Shown: positions 41,193-48,045 of the stretch, piece after piece | Numbering within the stretch: position 1 is the first letter of the stretch | Layout: every line of letters begins with the position of its first letter | Origin: Lachnospiraceae bacterium MC2017 | Lineage (GTDB): Bacteria; Bacillota; Clostridia; Lachnospirales; Lachnospiraceae | NCBI GenBank assembly: GCA_000701625.1 | Contig: JNJK01000034.1 | Span: forward strand, 1 to 48,045 | Reading direction: 5' to 3' | Length of the DNA: 48,045 nt | Program-made: the position numbers and the translations under genes | Notes under the pieces: model-generated | What the model was told of the DNA's origin: nothing | Seen by the model: the letters and a program-made list of their open reading frames with translations, nothing else | Databases searched by the model: none

Positions 41193-43457
41193 TTAATAGT
41201 CAGGAAGATCCGAAGATCCTCCGTTTATAGGCTGATGTGTAACAGGGTCAAGAACCTCTCCTGTAACCGGATCCAGCGGATATCCCGTTTCAGGATCATA
41301 TCTTATCTGATTAACAGAAATAGGATTTCCAGCGCTGTCGAGTTTTACTTCCTCCTCAGTAGGAATCACTATTGTTCCGTCTTCGTTAAGTCCCGCTTCT
41401 TCCCCGTCTCCTTCACTGCCTTCAGGCACCTCATTTTCACTCACAAGGTTTGATCCGATAGAAAAATCACCTGTTGCTTCTGCAAGAGCCTGCTGTTCTT
41501 CCTCTGTAAGAGGTTCTGTAGGGAAGATATTCAGATACGGCAGTACTTCTGTCATTATATCTTTATTGAGCACTGTAGCGAGTCGTGTGGACTCAGACTG
41601 ATTAGGAGTATTTGGTCTGTCTATGACCACATAGCAAAGAACCTGTGGATCATCAGCAGGCACATATCCCATGAAAGAAATAAGATAGTTCCTCTCAGCA
41701 CGGGGATATTTCTGTGCAGTTCCTGTTTTTCCACCTTCTGTATAACCTGCCGGTCTTGCCGACCATCCCGTACATTCTCCGGGTTCACTCATAACTACTG
41801 CACTAAGATAATCCCTCATCCTTGCAGATGTTTCTTCACTGATGACCTGCTTCAGAACTCTCGGAGACTTTTCCTCTACGACAGCGCCCTCTGAATTCAC
41901 TATCTGGCTCACCACATGCGGCTGATAATAATAACCGCCGTTAACCAGTGCCGAAAAACCGGCAGCCATCTGTATCATCGTTACGTTAAAGCCCTGTCCG
42001 AAAGATGCTACCGCAAGATCTGTAAGACCCATATTTTCATTAAACGTAAGCTCACTCGCATTTGCCTCTCCGGCGAGGTCAATATTTGTTTTTAATCCAA
42101 AATTGAAGACCTTGTTGTAACGCAGCCACTCTTCTTTGCCCATAGCAAATGCCACATCCATGAGCACAACGTTACAGGACTTTGCAATACCCTGTTTAAT
42201 GGTAAGAAGACCGTCTCCAAGACGATTATGACAGTGAATATCAAAGCCACCAACCGGAAGATAACCATTACACTGATATGTCTCATCTCCGGTGATCTTT
42301 CCGGAATCAAGTGCACTCGCTATCGTGAACGGCTTCATAACCGATCCGGGCTCGTAAGAATCAGAAACACAGAAATTTCTCCAGATATTGTTCATAGCTT
42401 TCATTTCAGGAGTGTCTTCCGGTTTTACTTCTGCGTTATTATCGCTAACTTCCGCAGCTATGTTTGCCGATACCGATGCCGGCATATAATATTGCAGATC
42501 TATCCCATCCATGTTTCGCGGATTATTCAGATCAAAAACAGGATAACCGGCCATGCCATAAATTTCGCCATTATTAGGATTCATAACTATAACACCGATA
42601 TTATCAGCCGCAGGTCCTTCTCGATATTCATCCTTATGAGCCTGCATAAACATAGCTATATGTTTTTCGATTATAGATTGAATATTGGTATCCAGCGTAC
42701 TTACTATGGTGTTTCCATCCTGTGCCGGTCTGATAGATGACTCCATGACAGCATCTTCATTCATATAGCCGTATTGTCTGCCATCAACGCCATTCAGCGT
42801 ACTGTTATAATACTCTTCCAGTCCAAAAAATCCGGCATTATTACCCTGTACAAACCCTATTACATCACAGGCTAACGAATTATAAGGGTACCGTCTTTGA
42901 TAATCTTCCTCAAACCAGACTCCGGCAAGCTTTCCGGCGCCTTTTTTGTCATCATCATCTTTATCTTTAGACGCAGAATTTACCGACACCCCCGTCTTCA
43001 TCAATTCTTCAAAAGGTTCAACTTCATCGTACGGAAGTTTCTTCGCAAAGATCTTGTATCTGGACGCAGGATTTTCCGAAACATATTTCCTGATCGCCTG
43101 CACGTCAACTTCCGGGAAGTATTTCTGCAAAGAATCAAGCGTAACCGCAAGATGAACGCCATCATCACTATTCATCAACTTAGCATCGATTACCAGATTG
43201 TAAACTTTTTCGGAATATGCAAGCTTACTTCCTTTTCTATCAATGATGTCTCCTCGTCTAAAAGGAAGTACCTTCGAATCCGTCTGTTGCTGGGAAAGAA
43301 CCTGCTTTTTATAGTCATTTCCCTTGCTTTTATATATCTGTACCAGTCTCCATGATAAAGCAATAAAAGCCAGCAGTACGAAAATGAACAGCACTACCAG
43401 CTTTTTTTGCATCTTTATGGTAAATTTCTGAAACCTTTTCTTTCTTCTCTTTTTCAA
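41193..43457 (-). CDS. Class B penicillin-binding protein (PBP2/FtsI-SpoVD type)
   Basis: A septal transpeptidase of 754 residues. Basic N-terminus and a membrane helix (about 18-38), then a dimerisation domain (RRGDIIDRKGSKLAYS). The catalytic domain has SVMK (in YEPGSVMKPFTIAS), SCN and KTG (GGKTGTAQKYP). The last 100 or so residues are acidic and repetitive (YDPETGYPLDPVTGEVLDPVT), not PASTA domains. The start codon is TTG at 43457, with GGAG about 9 bp upstream. In this position it should pair with FtsW. Confidence 0.95.
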   Translation of the reverse strand: MKKRRKKRFQKFTIKMQKKLVVLFIFVLLAFIALSWRLVQIYKSKGNDYKKQVLSQQQTDSKVLPFRRGDIIDRKGSKLAYSEKVYNLVIDAKLMNSDDGVHLAVTLDSLQKYFPEVDVQAIRKYVSENPASRYKIFAKKLPYDEVEPFEELMKTGVSVNSASKDKDDDDKKGAGKLAGVWFEEDYQRRYPYNSLACDVIGFVQGNNAGFFGLEEYYNSTLNGVDGRQYGYMNEDAVMESSIRPAQDGNTIVSTLDTNIQSIIEKHIAMFMQAHKDEYREGPAADNIGVIVMNPNNGEIYGMAGYPVFDLNNPRNMDGIDLQYYMPASVSANIAAEVSDNNAEVKPEDTPEMKAMNNIWRNFCVSDSYEPGSVMKPFTIASALDSGKITGDETYQCNGYLPVGGFDIHCHNRLGDGLLTIKQGIAKSCNVVLMDVAFAMGKEEWLRYNKVFNFGLKTNIDLAGEANASELTFNENMGLTDLAVASFGQGFNVTMIQMAAGFSALVNGGYYYQPHVVSQIVNSEGAVVEEKSPRVLKQVISEETSARMRDYLSAVVMSEPGECTGWSARPAGYTEGGKTGTAQKYPRAERNYLISFMGYVPADDPQVLCYVVIDRPNTPNQSESTRLATVLNKDIMTEVLPYLNIFPTEPLTEEEQQALAEATGDFSIGSNLVSENEVPEGSEGDGEEAGLNEDGTIVIPTEEEVKLDSAGNPISVNQIRYDPETGYPLDPVTGEVLDPVTHQPINGGSSDLPDY

Positions 43458-43486
43458 TGGTCCGCACTCCGTTTTTCAAAATCAGT

Positions 43487-43999
43487 TCATTTCTCCGGTA
43501 TCTTTCCATACTGACGAACATAGTCGTCACCTTCACCGGAAATATTGACAACCTGACTCTGATCCGGATATTTCATTCCAAGCTCTGTCATTGCTATTCT
43601 CTTTATTTCCTCGAGATCAACAGAACCCATTATCCGTTCATATTCCTCATCGTTACTAAGCTTAAGCTCATTAAGCTGACTTTCAAGTCTGGACACCTGT
43701 CGCTGACTTGTGGTTATCTTTGAACGGATATCCACGTACCATATACATACAGCTGCAGTAATAAGTATCGCAAGCACTACAAACATATAGTATGCTGGGC
43801 TCACCTGTGTTACCGGTTCTGCGTCTACCTTAACTGACGTTCTTTTAACAGAGCTGCGTTTTCTGCTTCTTACCGGAAGATCTTCTTTTTCATCGAGCCT
43901 TGGCAGTATCGTTCTTACTGTATTTCCATCGACATATACGCTACCGACAGAACGGCCATACGCCTGCGCTCTCCTTCTGTTTTTATTTATTCTAGCCAT
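43487..43999 (-). CDS. ftsL: FtsL-like septum formation protein
   Basis: A 170-residue single-pass protein. The first 75 residues are very basic and cytoplasmic. A membrane helix (about 77-96, YYMFVVLAILITAAVCIWYV) is followed by a coiled coil (RSKITTSQRQVSRLESQLNELK) and a short tail (IKRIAMTELGMKYPDQSQVV) typical of FtsL/DivIC. It would bridge the PBP and FtsQ in the divisome. GGGGAG lies before the ATG. The symbol is given by position and layout, as sequence conservation is low. Confidence 0.85.
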   Translation of the reverse strand: MARINKNRRRAQAYGRSVGSVYVDGNTVRTILPRLDEKEDLPVRSRKRSSVKRTSVKVDAEPVTQVSPAYYMFVVLAILITAAVCIWYVDIRSKITTSQRQVSRLESQLNELKLSNDEEYERIMGSVDLEEIKRIAMTELGMKYPDQSQVVNISGEGDDYVRQYGKIPEK

Positions 44000-44069
44000 A
44001 GCCGGTCTCCCCTAAAAATCCTGATTTCCCCTCGTTTTTTCTCTTTTCGCATCCCTGCGATCATGTGAG

Positions 44070-45029
44070 TTATTCCCCGTCACTCACTTTCTGAAATACT
44101 CTAAGCTTTGCACTCTTTGATCTTGAATTCTCTTCTAATTCTTCCTCTGACGGCAAGATCGGTTTTCTCGTAACTACGCGTCCCTTTGACTTCTTTCCGC
44201 AGACACATACCGGAAATTCCGGAGGGCATATGCACGGGTTTTCATTTCTCTTAAAGTTTACCTTAACAATCCTGTCTTCCAACGAATGGAAAGTTATGAT
44301 CGCCAGCCTTCCCCCCGGTGCCAGAAGGTCGATCATTGTATCGAGTGTTCCCTCTAACACGTCCAGTTCATGGTTTACTTCTATGCGGATAGCCTGAAAG
44401 GTTCTCTTCGCCGGATGACTACCATTCTTTCTTATCTTCATCGGTATCGATGCTTTGATGATCTCAGATAATTCCAAAGTAGTCTGAACCGGTTTTTTGG
44501 CTCTTTCAATGCAAATATGTTTTGCAATGTTTTTAGCGAACTTATCTTCACCGTAATCACGGATCAGTCTGAATAATTCCTGCTCTGAATAACTGTTTAC
44601 TATGTCATATGCGCTAAGCGGACTTCTCTGATCCATTCGCATATCGAGCGGTGCATCTTCCATATATGAGAAACCTCTTTCAGCTGTATCGAGCTGATAT
44701 GAGGAAACTCCAAGGTCCAGCATGATACCGTCAACCTTTTCTATCCCAAGTTCCTGCAGTACACCTTTTATATTACTATAATTACTGCGAACAACGGTAA
44801 CTATATCCTTATATGGTTCTAATCTTTCTGATGCAGCTTTTATCGCTGCTTCATCCTGATCCAATCCGATCAGGCGTCCTCCTTCTGAAGGATCAAGTTT
44901 TGAAGCGATAAGTGACGAATGTCCTGCACCTCCGAGAGTCCCATCTACGTATATTCCTCCGGGTCTCACATTTAATCCATCTACTGTCTCATGCAGCAGG
45001 ACTGATTTATGACGAAATTCATGTTCCAA
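44070..45029 (-). CDS. rsmH: 16S rRNA (cytosine-1402-N4)-methyltransferase
   Basis: RsmH (MraW) methylates C1402 of 16S rRNA using SAM. The 319-residue protein begins [32 protein letters not shown], then [11 protein letters not shown] and [15 protein letters not shown]. The C-terminal part has [10 protein letters not shown] and CVCGKKSKG. The start is TTG at 45029 behind GGGAGGAAG. It is 26 bp after mraZ. Confidence 0.97.
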   Translation of the reverse strand: MEHEFRHKSVLLHETVDGLNVRPGGIYVDGTLGGAGHSSLIASKLDPSEGGRLIGLDQDEAAIKAASERLEPYKDIVTVVRSNYSNIKGVLQELGIEKVDGIMLDLGVSSYQLDTAERGFSYMEDAPLDMRMDQRSPLSAYDIVNSYSEQELFRLIRDYGEDKFAKNIAKHICIERAKKPVQTTLELSEIIKASIPMKIRKNGSHPAKRTFQAIRIEVNHELDVLEGTLDTMIDLLAPGGRLAIITFHSLEDRIVKVNFKRNENPCICPPEFPVCVCGKKSKGRVVTRKPILPSEEELEENSRSKSAKLRVFQKVSDGE

Positions 45030-45055
45030 TTATTACTTCCTCCCGGTTCTTCCGT

Positions 45056-45484
45056 TTAGAGACTAAAACCCATATCTCCAAGTGATTCTGCAAGTTCTTC
45101 AATGTCATCCGGCTCTTCTGCTGCCCACTTCTCTGCATCCCAGATCTCTACTCTCGATCCGGCACCTACCAATACGGCATCTTTCTTTAGCCCGGCATAT
45201 TCACGAAGTTTTAACGGAAGAAGGATACGGCCCTGTTTATCATATTCCTCCTCAGAAGCGCCTGCAAGGAAGAAATGTATAATTTTCCTTGATTCTTTCT
45301 TAAATTGAGGAAGAGCCTTCAACTTTTCCTCGATCTCACTCCATGTAGCAGGATCATAGGCATACAGACATCCATCAAAACCCTTGGACACAACAAATTT
45401 CTCGCCAAGTCCCTCACGGAATTTGGCCGGAATTATAAGTCTGCCCTTGGCATCGATTGTATGACTGTACTCCCCCATGAACAT
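45056..45484 (-). CDS. mraZ: Transcriptional regulator MraZ
   Basis: MraZ is the ring-forming DNA-binding regulator at the head of the division cluster. It is 142 residues, with two SpoVT/AbrB-like halves: MGEYSHTIDAKGRLIIPAKFRE and EEYDKQGRILLPLKLREYA. It should bind direct repeats in its own promoter region, and such repeats are visible at 45533-45568. A second ATG two codons in is an alternative start. Confidence 0.97.
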   Translation of the reverse strand: MFMGEYSHTIDAKGRLIIPAKFREGLGEKFVVSKGFDGCLYAYDPATWSEIEEKLKALPQFKKESRKIIHFFLAGASEEEYDKQGRILLPLKLREYAGLKKDAVLVGAGSRVEIWDAEKWAAEEPDDIEELAESLGDMGFSL

Positions 45485-45532
45485 AAAATCAACCGCGCCT
45501 TCCGGGATTGGCGACTTTATCCATCACCTCTC

Positions 45533-45568
45533 CACCATCCACCACTTTGTGACACTTTCTACCACTTC
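45533..45568 (-). promoter_or_regulatory. MraZ operator: direct repeats with 10-bp period
   Basis: On the minus strand AAGTGG, AAAGTGT, AAAGTGG and TGGTGG follow each other every 10 bp (cores at 45563, 45553, 45543 and 45533). Three or four AAAGTG-type repeats with this period are the known MraZ binding pattern. They lie just downstream of the promoter (45575-45603), which fits autorepression. Confidence 0.82.
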
Positions 45569-45574
45569 AGTACA

Positions 45575-45603
45575 ATTTTAGCTCAATTAAGGTTCGTCCG
45601 CAA
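45575..45603 (-). promoter_or_regulatory. Promoter of mraZ and the division cluster
   Basis: TTGCGG, 17 bp, TAAAAT on the minus strand. The start would fall near 45567, immediately ahead of the MraZ repeats. Confidence 0.7.
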
Positions 45604-45645
45604 GGCGATATTTACAGCACAAACGTTGAAAAATCGCCTTTTTTA
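45602..45645 (+). terminator. Hairpin overlapping the mraZ -35 box
   Basis: AAGGCGAT / ATCGCCTT is an 8-bp stem followed by TTTTTT on the plus strand, with a 23-base loop. It would stop plus-strand transcripts, or serve as a second stop for lgt transcripts. Confidence 0.5.
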
Positions 45646-45681
45646 GGTGCTTTTAAACGTTTTCTTTCTATATGTAGTATC

Positions 45682-45720
45682 AAAAAACAGGCAGTGCCAC
45701 CACATATGGCACTACCCGCC
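45682..45720 (-). terminator. Terminator of lgt
   Basis: GGTAGTGCCA / TGGCACTGCC (one G-U) with a 7-base loop, followed by TGTTTTTTG on the minus strand, 25 bp past the lgt stop. Confidence 0.85.
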
Positions 45721-45744
45721 TTTTATATCAATCTGTATTATTTT

Positions 45745-46641
45745 TTATACTTTTTTATTTTTTGAATCGATCGATTCACCACTTCTCTCCACCATTTTCA
45801 TTCCAAAATGATTTCTGAGAAGAGATGCCCCCGCAAAAAGCATACACAAAGCAGCAACTACCTGACTGATCGGCACGCCCAAAACAGGCACTACCAGCTG
45901 ATCCGTTCTGAGTCCCTCGATCCAAAAACGACCAAGGCCGTAGAAAAACAGGTAAAGGCAAAAGATCTCGCCTCTGAATTTCTTATGCTTTCTAAAACAG
46001 AATAAACACAGGAACAATACAATATTCCACATCGACTCATACAAAAATGTCGGATGGACCTGTATATAATCCATACCTGCCACGAGGTGCTCTGCGATAC
46101 CTGCCGATATATCCGACTCCCTGACTGCGCCTATAGGAAGCCTCATGGCAAACAATCCGTCTGACCAGCCGCCAAACGCCTCTCTGTTAAAGAAGTTTCC
46201 CCATCGACCCATAGCCTGTCCAAGCGGAAATACCAGTGCAACACTATCTGCAAGCTCCAAAAAACTCTGCTTCTTTAGCCTGCAATAAACCCAGGCCGTA
46301 AGAAATCCGGCAATGATACCGCCGTAGATTCCCAATCCGCCCTGTCTGAGATTAAGGATGCTCATGAGATCATTTTTATAATTATCCCACTGAAATATCA
46401 CATAATATGCACGCGCTCCCAAAATACCAAATACAATACCGTAAAGCGCCGCATCCCAAATCGTATCTTCGTCCAGTCCCCTGCTCTTTCTGTCATATCC
46501 GGCAATCAATACACAAAGAAGCATTCCAAAACCGATCACGCAGCCGTAAAGTGCGATTGAAAATCCAAATACAGAAAAGTTCTTTGGCACGTCTTTCAGA
46601 TATATATGGAGATTTGGAAACTCAATATCCGTAACATTCAT
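45745..46641 (-). CDS. lgt: Prolipoprotein diacylglyceryl transferase
   Basis: Lgt attaches diacylglycerol from phosphatidylglycerol to the lipobox cysteine of lipoproteins. It is a 298-residue membrane enzyme with seven helices. The signature is GQAMGRWGNFFNREAFGG, and GARAYYVIFQ, GLGIYGGIIAG and QVHPTFLYESMWN are also typical. A possible client is the lipoprotein at 16462-18021. The ribosome site is weak. It follows ychF by 14 bp, so coupling to that gene is likely. Confidence 0.97.
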   Translation of the reverse strand: MNVTDIEFPNLHIYLKDVPKNFSVFGFSIALYGCVIGFGMLLCVLIAGYDRKSRGLDEDTIWDAALYGIVFGILGARAYYVIFQWDNYKNDLMSILNLRQGGLGIYGGIIAGFLTAWVYCRLKKQSFLELADSVALVFPLGQAMGRWGNFFNREAFGGWSDGLFAMRLPIGAVRESDISAGIAEHLVAGMDYIQVHPTFLYESMWNIVLFLCLFCFRKHKKFRGEIFCLYLFFYGLGRFWIEGLRTDQLVVPVLGVPISQVVAALCMLFAGASLLRNHFGMKMVERSGESIDSKNKKV

Positions 46642-46655
46642 ATTTTAACTTACTT

Positions 46656-47753
46656 TTATACATTGAAACGGAAAACAATTACATCTCCGTCCTGAACAAC
46701 GTATTCCTTTCCTTCCATACGAACAAGACCCTTTTCACGAGCTGCCGGCAGAGAACCCTCACGAATGAGATCTTCCCAATTGATAACCTCAGCCTTAATG
46801 AAACCTCTTTCAAAATCAGTATGGATCTTACCCGCTGCCTGCGGAGCCTTTGTACCGATCTTAATGGTCCATGCTCTTGTCTCATCCTCTCCGGATGTAA
46901 GGAAGCTCATAAGTCCAAGTGTTCTATAACTTGCAGCAATAAGCTTATCAAGTCCTGACTCAGTAAGTCCAAGGCTCTCCAGGAATTCTGCCTTCTCATC
47001 TTCATCAAGTTCTGAAATCTCTGCCTCTATCTGTGCGCTGATCACAAATACTTCGCTACCGGTCTTTGCAGCAAGATCTCTTACCGCTGCCACATACTGA
47101 TTTGATGCACCATCATCAGCAAGATCGTCATCCTTTACGTTTGCAGCATAGATAACAGGCTTCCATGTGAGAAGATCGTAGCCATTCATAAGAGCCATCT
47201 CATCTTCATCATCGATTTCCATCTCTCTCGCCATTTTGCCGCCTTCGAGCACTTCCTTGATTCTTTTAAGGAACTCAAGCTCTTTAGCTGCTGTCTTGTC
47301 CATTCTTGCAGTTTTTGTAACTTTTGCGATCCTTCTCTCAAGAACTTCGAGATCCGCAAATACAAGTTCCAGATTGATGGTCTCAATATCTCTTGCAGGA
47401 TCAACACTTCCGTCAACATGAACTACATTTGTATCTTCAAAACATCTGACAACGTGAACGATCGCATCTGTCTCACGGATATTTGCAAGGAACTGGTTTC
47501 CGAGTCCTTCACCCTTTGATGCACCCTTTACTAATCCTGCAATATCAACAAATTCGATTGTTGCAGGAGTTACTTTCTTTGAATTATAAAGATTGCCGAG
47601 AGCCTTCAGACGCTTATCCGGAACTGCCACCACACCAACATTAGGATCGATCGTAGCAAACGGATAGTTCGCAGCAAGTGCTCCTGCATTTGTAAGTGAA
47701 TTAAAAAGTGTTGACTTACCTACATTCGGTAAACCTACTATGCCTAGTTTCAT
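46656..47753 (-). CDS. ychF: Redox-regulated ATPase/GTPase YchF (Obg-like)
   Basis: YchF is an Obg-family P-loop ATPase linked to ribosome and stress physiology. It is 365 residues. The G1 motif is GIVGLPNVGKSTLFN; the switch region PFATIDPNVGVV and DIAGLVKGASKGEGLGNQFLANIRE follow, with a coiled-coil insert in the middle. The C-terminal TGS domain has TIKIGTKAPQAAGKIHTDFERGFIKAEV. AAGGAG lies upstream of the ATG. Confidence 0.97.
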   Translation of the reverse strand: MKLGIVGLPNVGKSTLFNSLTNAGALAANYPFATIDPNVGVVAVPDKRLKALGNLYNSKKVTPATIEFVDIAGLVKGASKGEGLGNQFLANIRETDAIVHVVRCFEDTNVVHVDGSVDPARDIETINLELVFADLEVLERRIAKVTKTARMDKTAAKELEFLKRIKEVLEGGKMAREMEIDDEDEMALMNGYDLLTWKPVIYAANVKDDDLADDGASNQYVAAVRDLAAKTGSEVFVISAQIEAEISELDEDEKAEFLESLGLTESGLDKLIAASYRTLGLMSFLTSGEDETRAWTIKIGTKAPQAAGKIHTDFERGFIKAEVINWEDLIREGSLPAAREKGLVRMEGKEYVVQDGDVIVFRFNV

Positions 47754-47813
47754 TTTCTATATATCTCCTTTAAAAGTATTGATTTTACAAGGTTTTCCAA
47801 GCTTTCCAATTAT

Positions 47814-47837
47814 TTGGTGTTACAATTGGTGTTACAT
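47814..47837. repeat. Tandem 12-bp repeat near an integrase end
   Basis: TTGGTGTTACAA is followed by TTGGTGTTACAT. It lies between the ychF start and the 3' end of a tyrosine recombinase gene. Such short repeats often belong to recombinase arm sites or to the attachment site of an integrated element. That role is inferred. Confidence 0.5.
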
Positions 47838-47868
47838 TGTTTTGATAATTATAAGGATTTATATAAAT

Positions 47869-48045
47869 TTACATAACCATCAATGCATCTGCAACAAGCT
47901 CGATTTCTTTTTGCTTTTCATCCTCTGTAGTTGTAACGTACAAATTCATTGTTATCCCAATGTTTGAATGACCCAGAATCTTTTGAAGTGTCTTAGGCTT
48001 CATTCCTGCTTCAATGCAGCGCGTAGCAAACGTATGCCTCAAAAT
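47869..48045 (-). CDS. Tyrosine recombinase/integrase, C-terminal part (cut by window edge)
   Basis: The 58 visible residues (ILRHTFATRCIEAGMKPKTL, QKILGHSNIGITMNLYV...) contain the conserved H-x-x-R region, the LGHS histidine and the tyrosine nucleophile of phage-type tyrosine recombinases, resembling Tn916/phage integrases of Firmicutes. The rest of the gene lies beyond position 48045. It suggests an integrative element or prophage inserted upstream of ychF, with its integrase gene at this end. Confidence 0.88.
   Translation of the reverse strand: MLRHTFATRCIEAGMKPKTLQKILGHSNIGITMNLYVTTTEDEKQKEIELVADALMVM

Overview
The window looks like the chromosome of an anaerobic, low-to-moderate-GC Firmicute, most likely a Lachnospiraceae (Butyrivibrio/Roseburia-like). 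The evidence is the PolC-type replicase, a division cluster without ftsA, a DUF5688-type protein, a 444-residue glutamate dehydrogenase, GGAGG ribosome sites throughout and TTGACA/TATAAT promoters. Nearly every gene is on the minus strand; the only confident plus-strand gene lies in an accessory island. The assignment rests on gene content read by eye, not on a database search.

Region by region, from left to right. Positions 1-4926 hold tRNA-Glu and polC. Positions 4948-15372 hold the conserved lipid/isoprenoid/translation block. In transcription order this is bactofilin, pyrH, frr, uppS, cdsA, dxr and rseP, ended by a strong terminator. A transmembrane Ser/Thr kinase with its own promoter follows, then ispG and polC. 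Positions 15436-19142 hold an envelope group: a NodB deacetylase, a large lipoprotein and a putative manganese/heavy-metal exporter with a structured leader.

Positions 19300-27333 are a repeat-rich accessory island. A roughly 326-bp unit (promoter, tRNA-Leu(AAG), terminator hairpin, 123-bp three-hairpin element) occurs four times in the same orientation, with a decayed fifth copy. Unrelated cargo lies between the units: a PBECR4-like nuclease protein behind an unidentified structured RNA, a YbaK-type deacylase, an acetyltransferase behind a leader-peptide attenuator, gene fragments, a flavodoxin-fold reductase, a C39-like membrane peptidase and a glycosyltransferase. The island abuts a fragment of an ABC permease. 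A foldback repeat of about 200 bp and its fragments are a second repeat family here.

Positions 27424-34667 return to ordinary chromosome: a MATE exporter, gdhA, an SH3-domain membrane protein with a possible small coupled ORF, tRNA-Arg(CCG), a DUF5688-like protein, efp and a YqeG phosphatase. Positions 34706-47753 are nrdR and the division/cell-wall cluster. In transcription order this is ychF, lgt, mraZ, rsmH, ftsL, a class B PBP, mraY, murD, ftsW, ftsQ, ftsZ and nrdR. mraZ has a recognisable promoter and 10-bp-spaced MraZ operator repeats. At the right edge the C-terminal end of a tyrosine recombinase marks the start of an integrated element.

The most interesting material is the tRNA-Leu(AAG)/three-hairpin repeat array, whose hairpins covary between copies; the leader-peptide attenuator ahead of the acetyltransferase; and the stand-alone structured RNA with its own promoter and terminator just upstream of an orphan nuclease-like gene.
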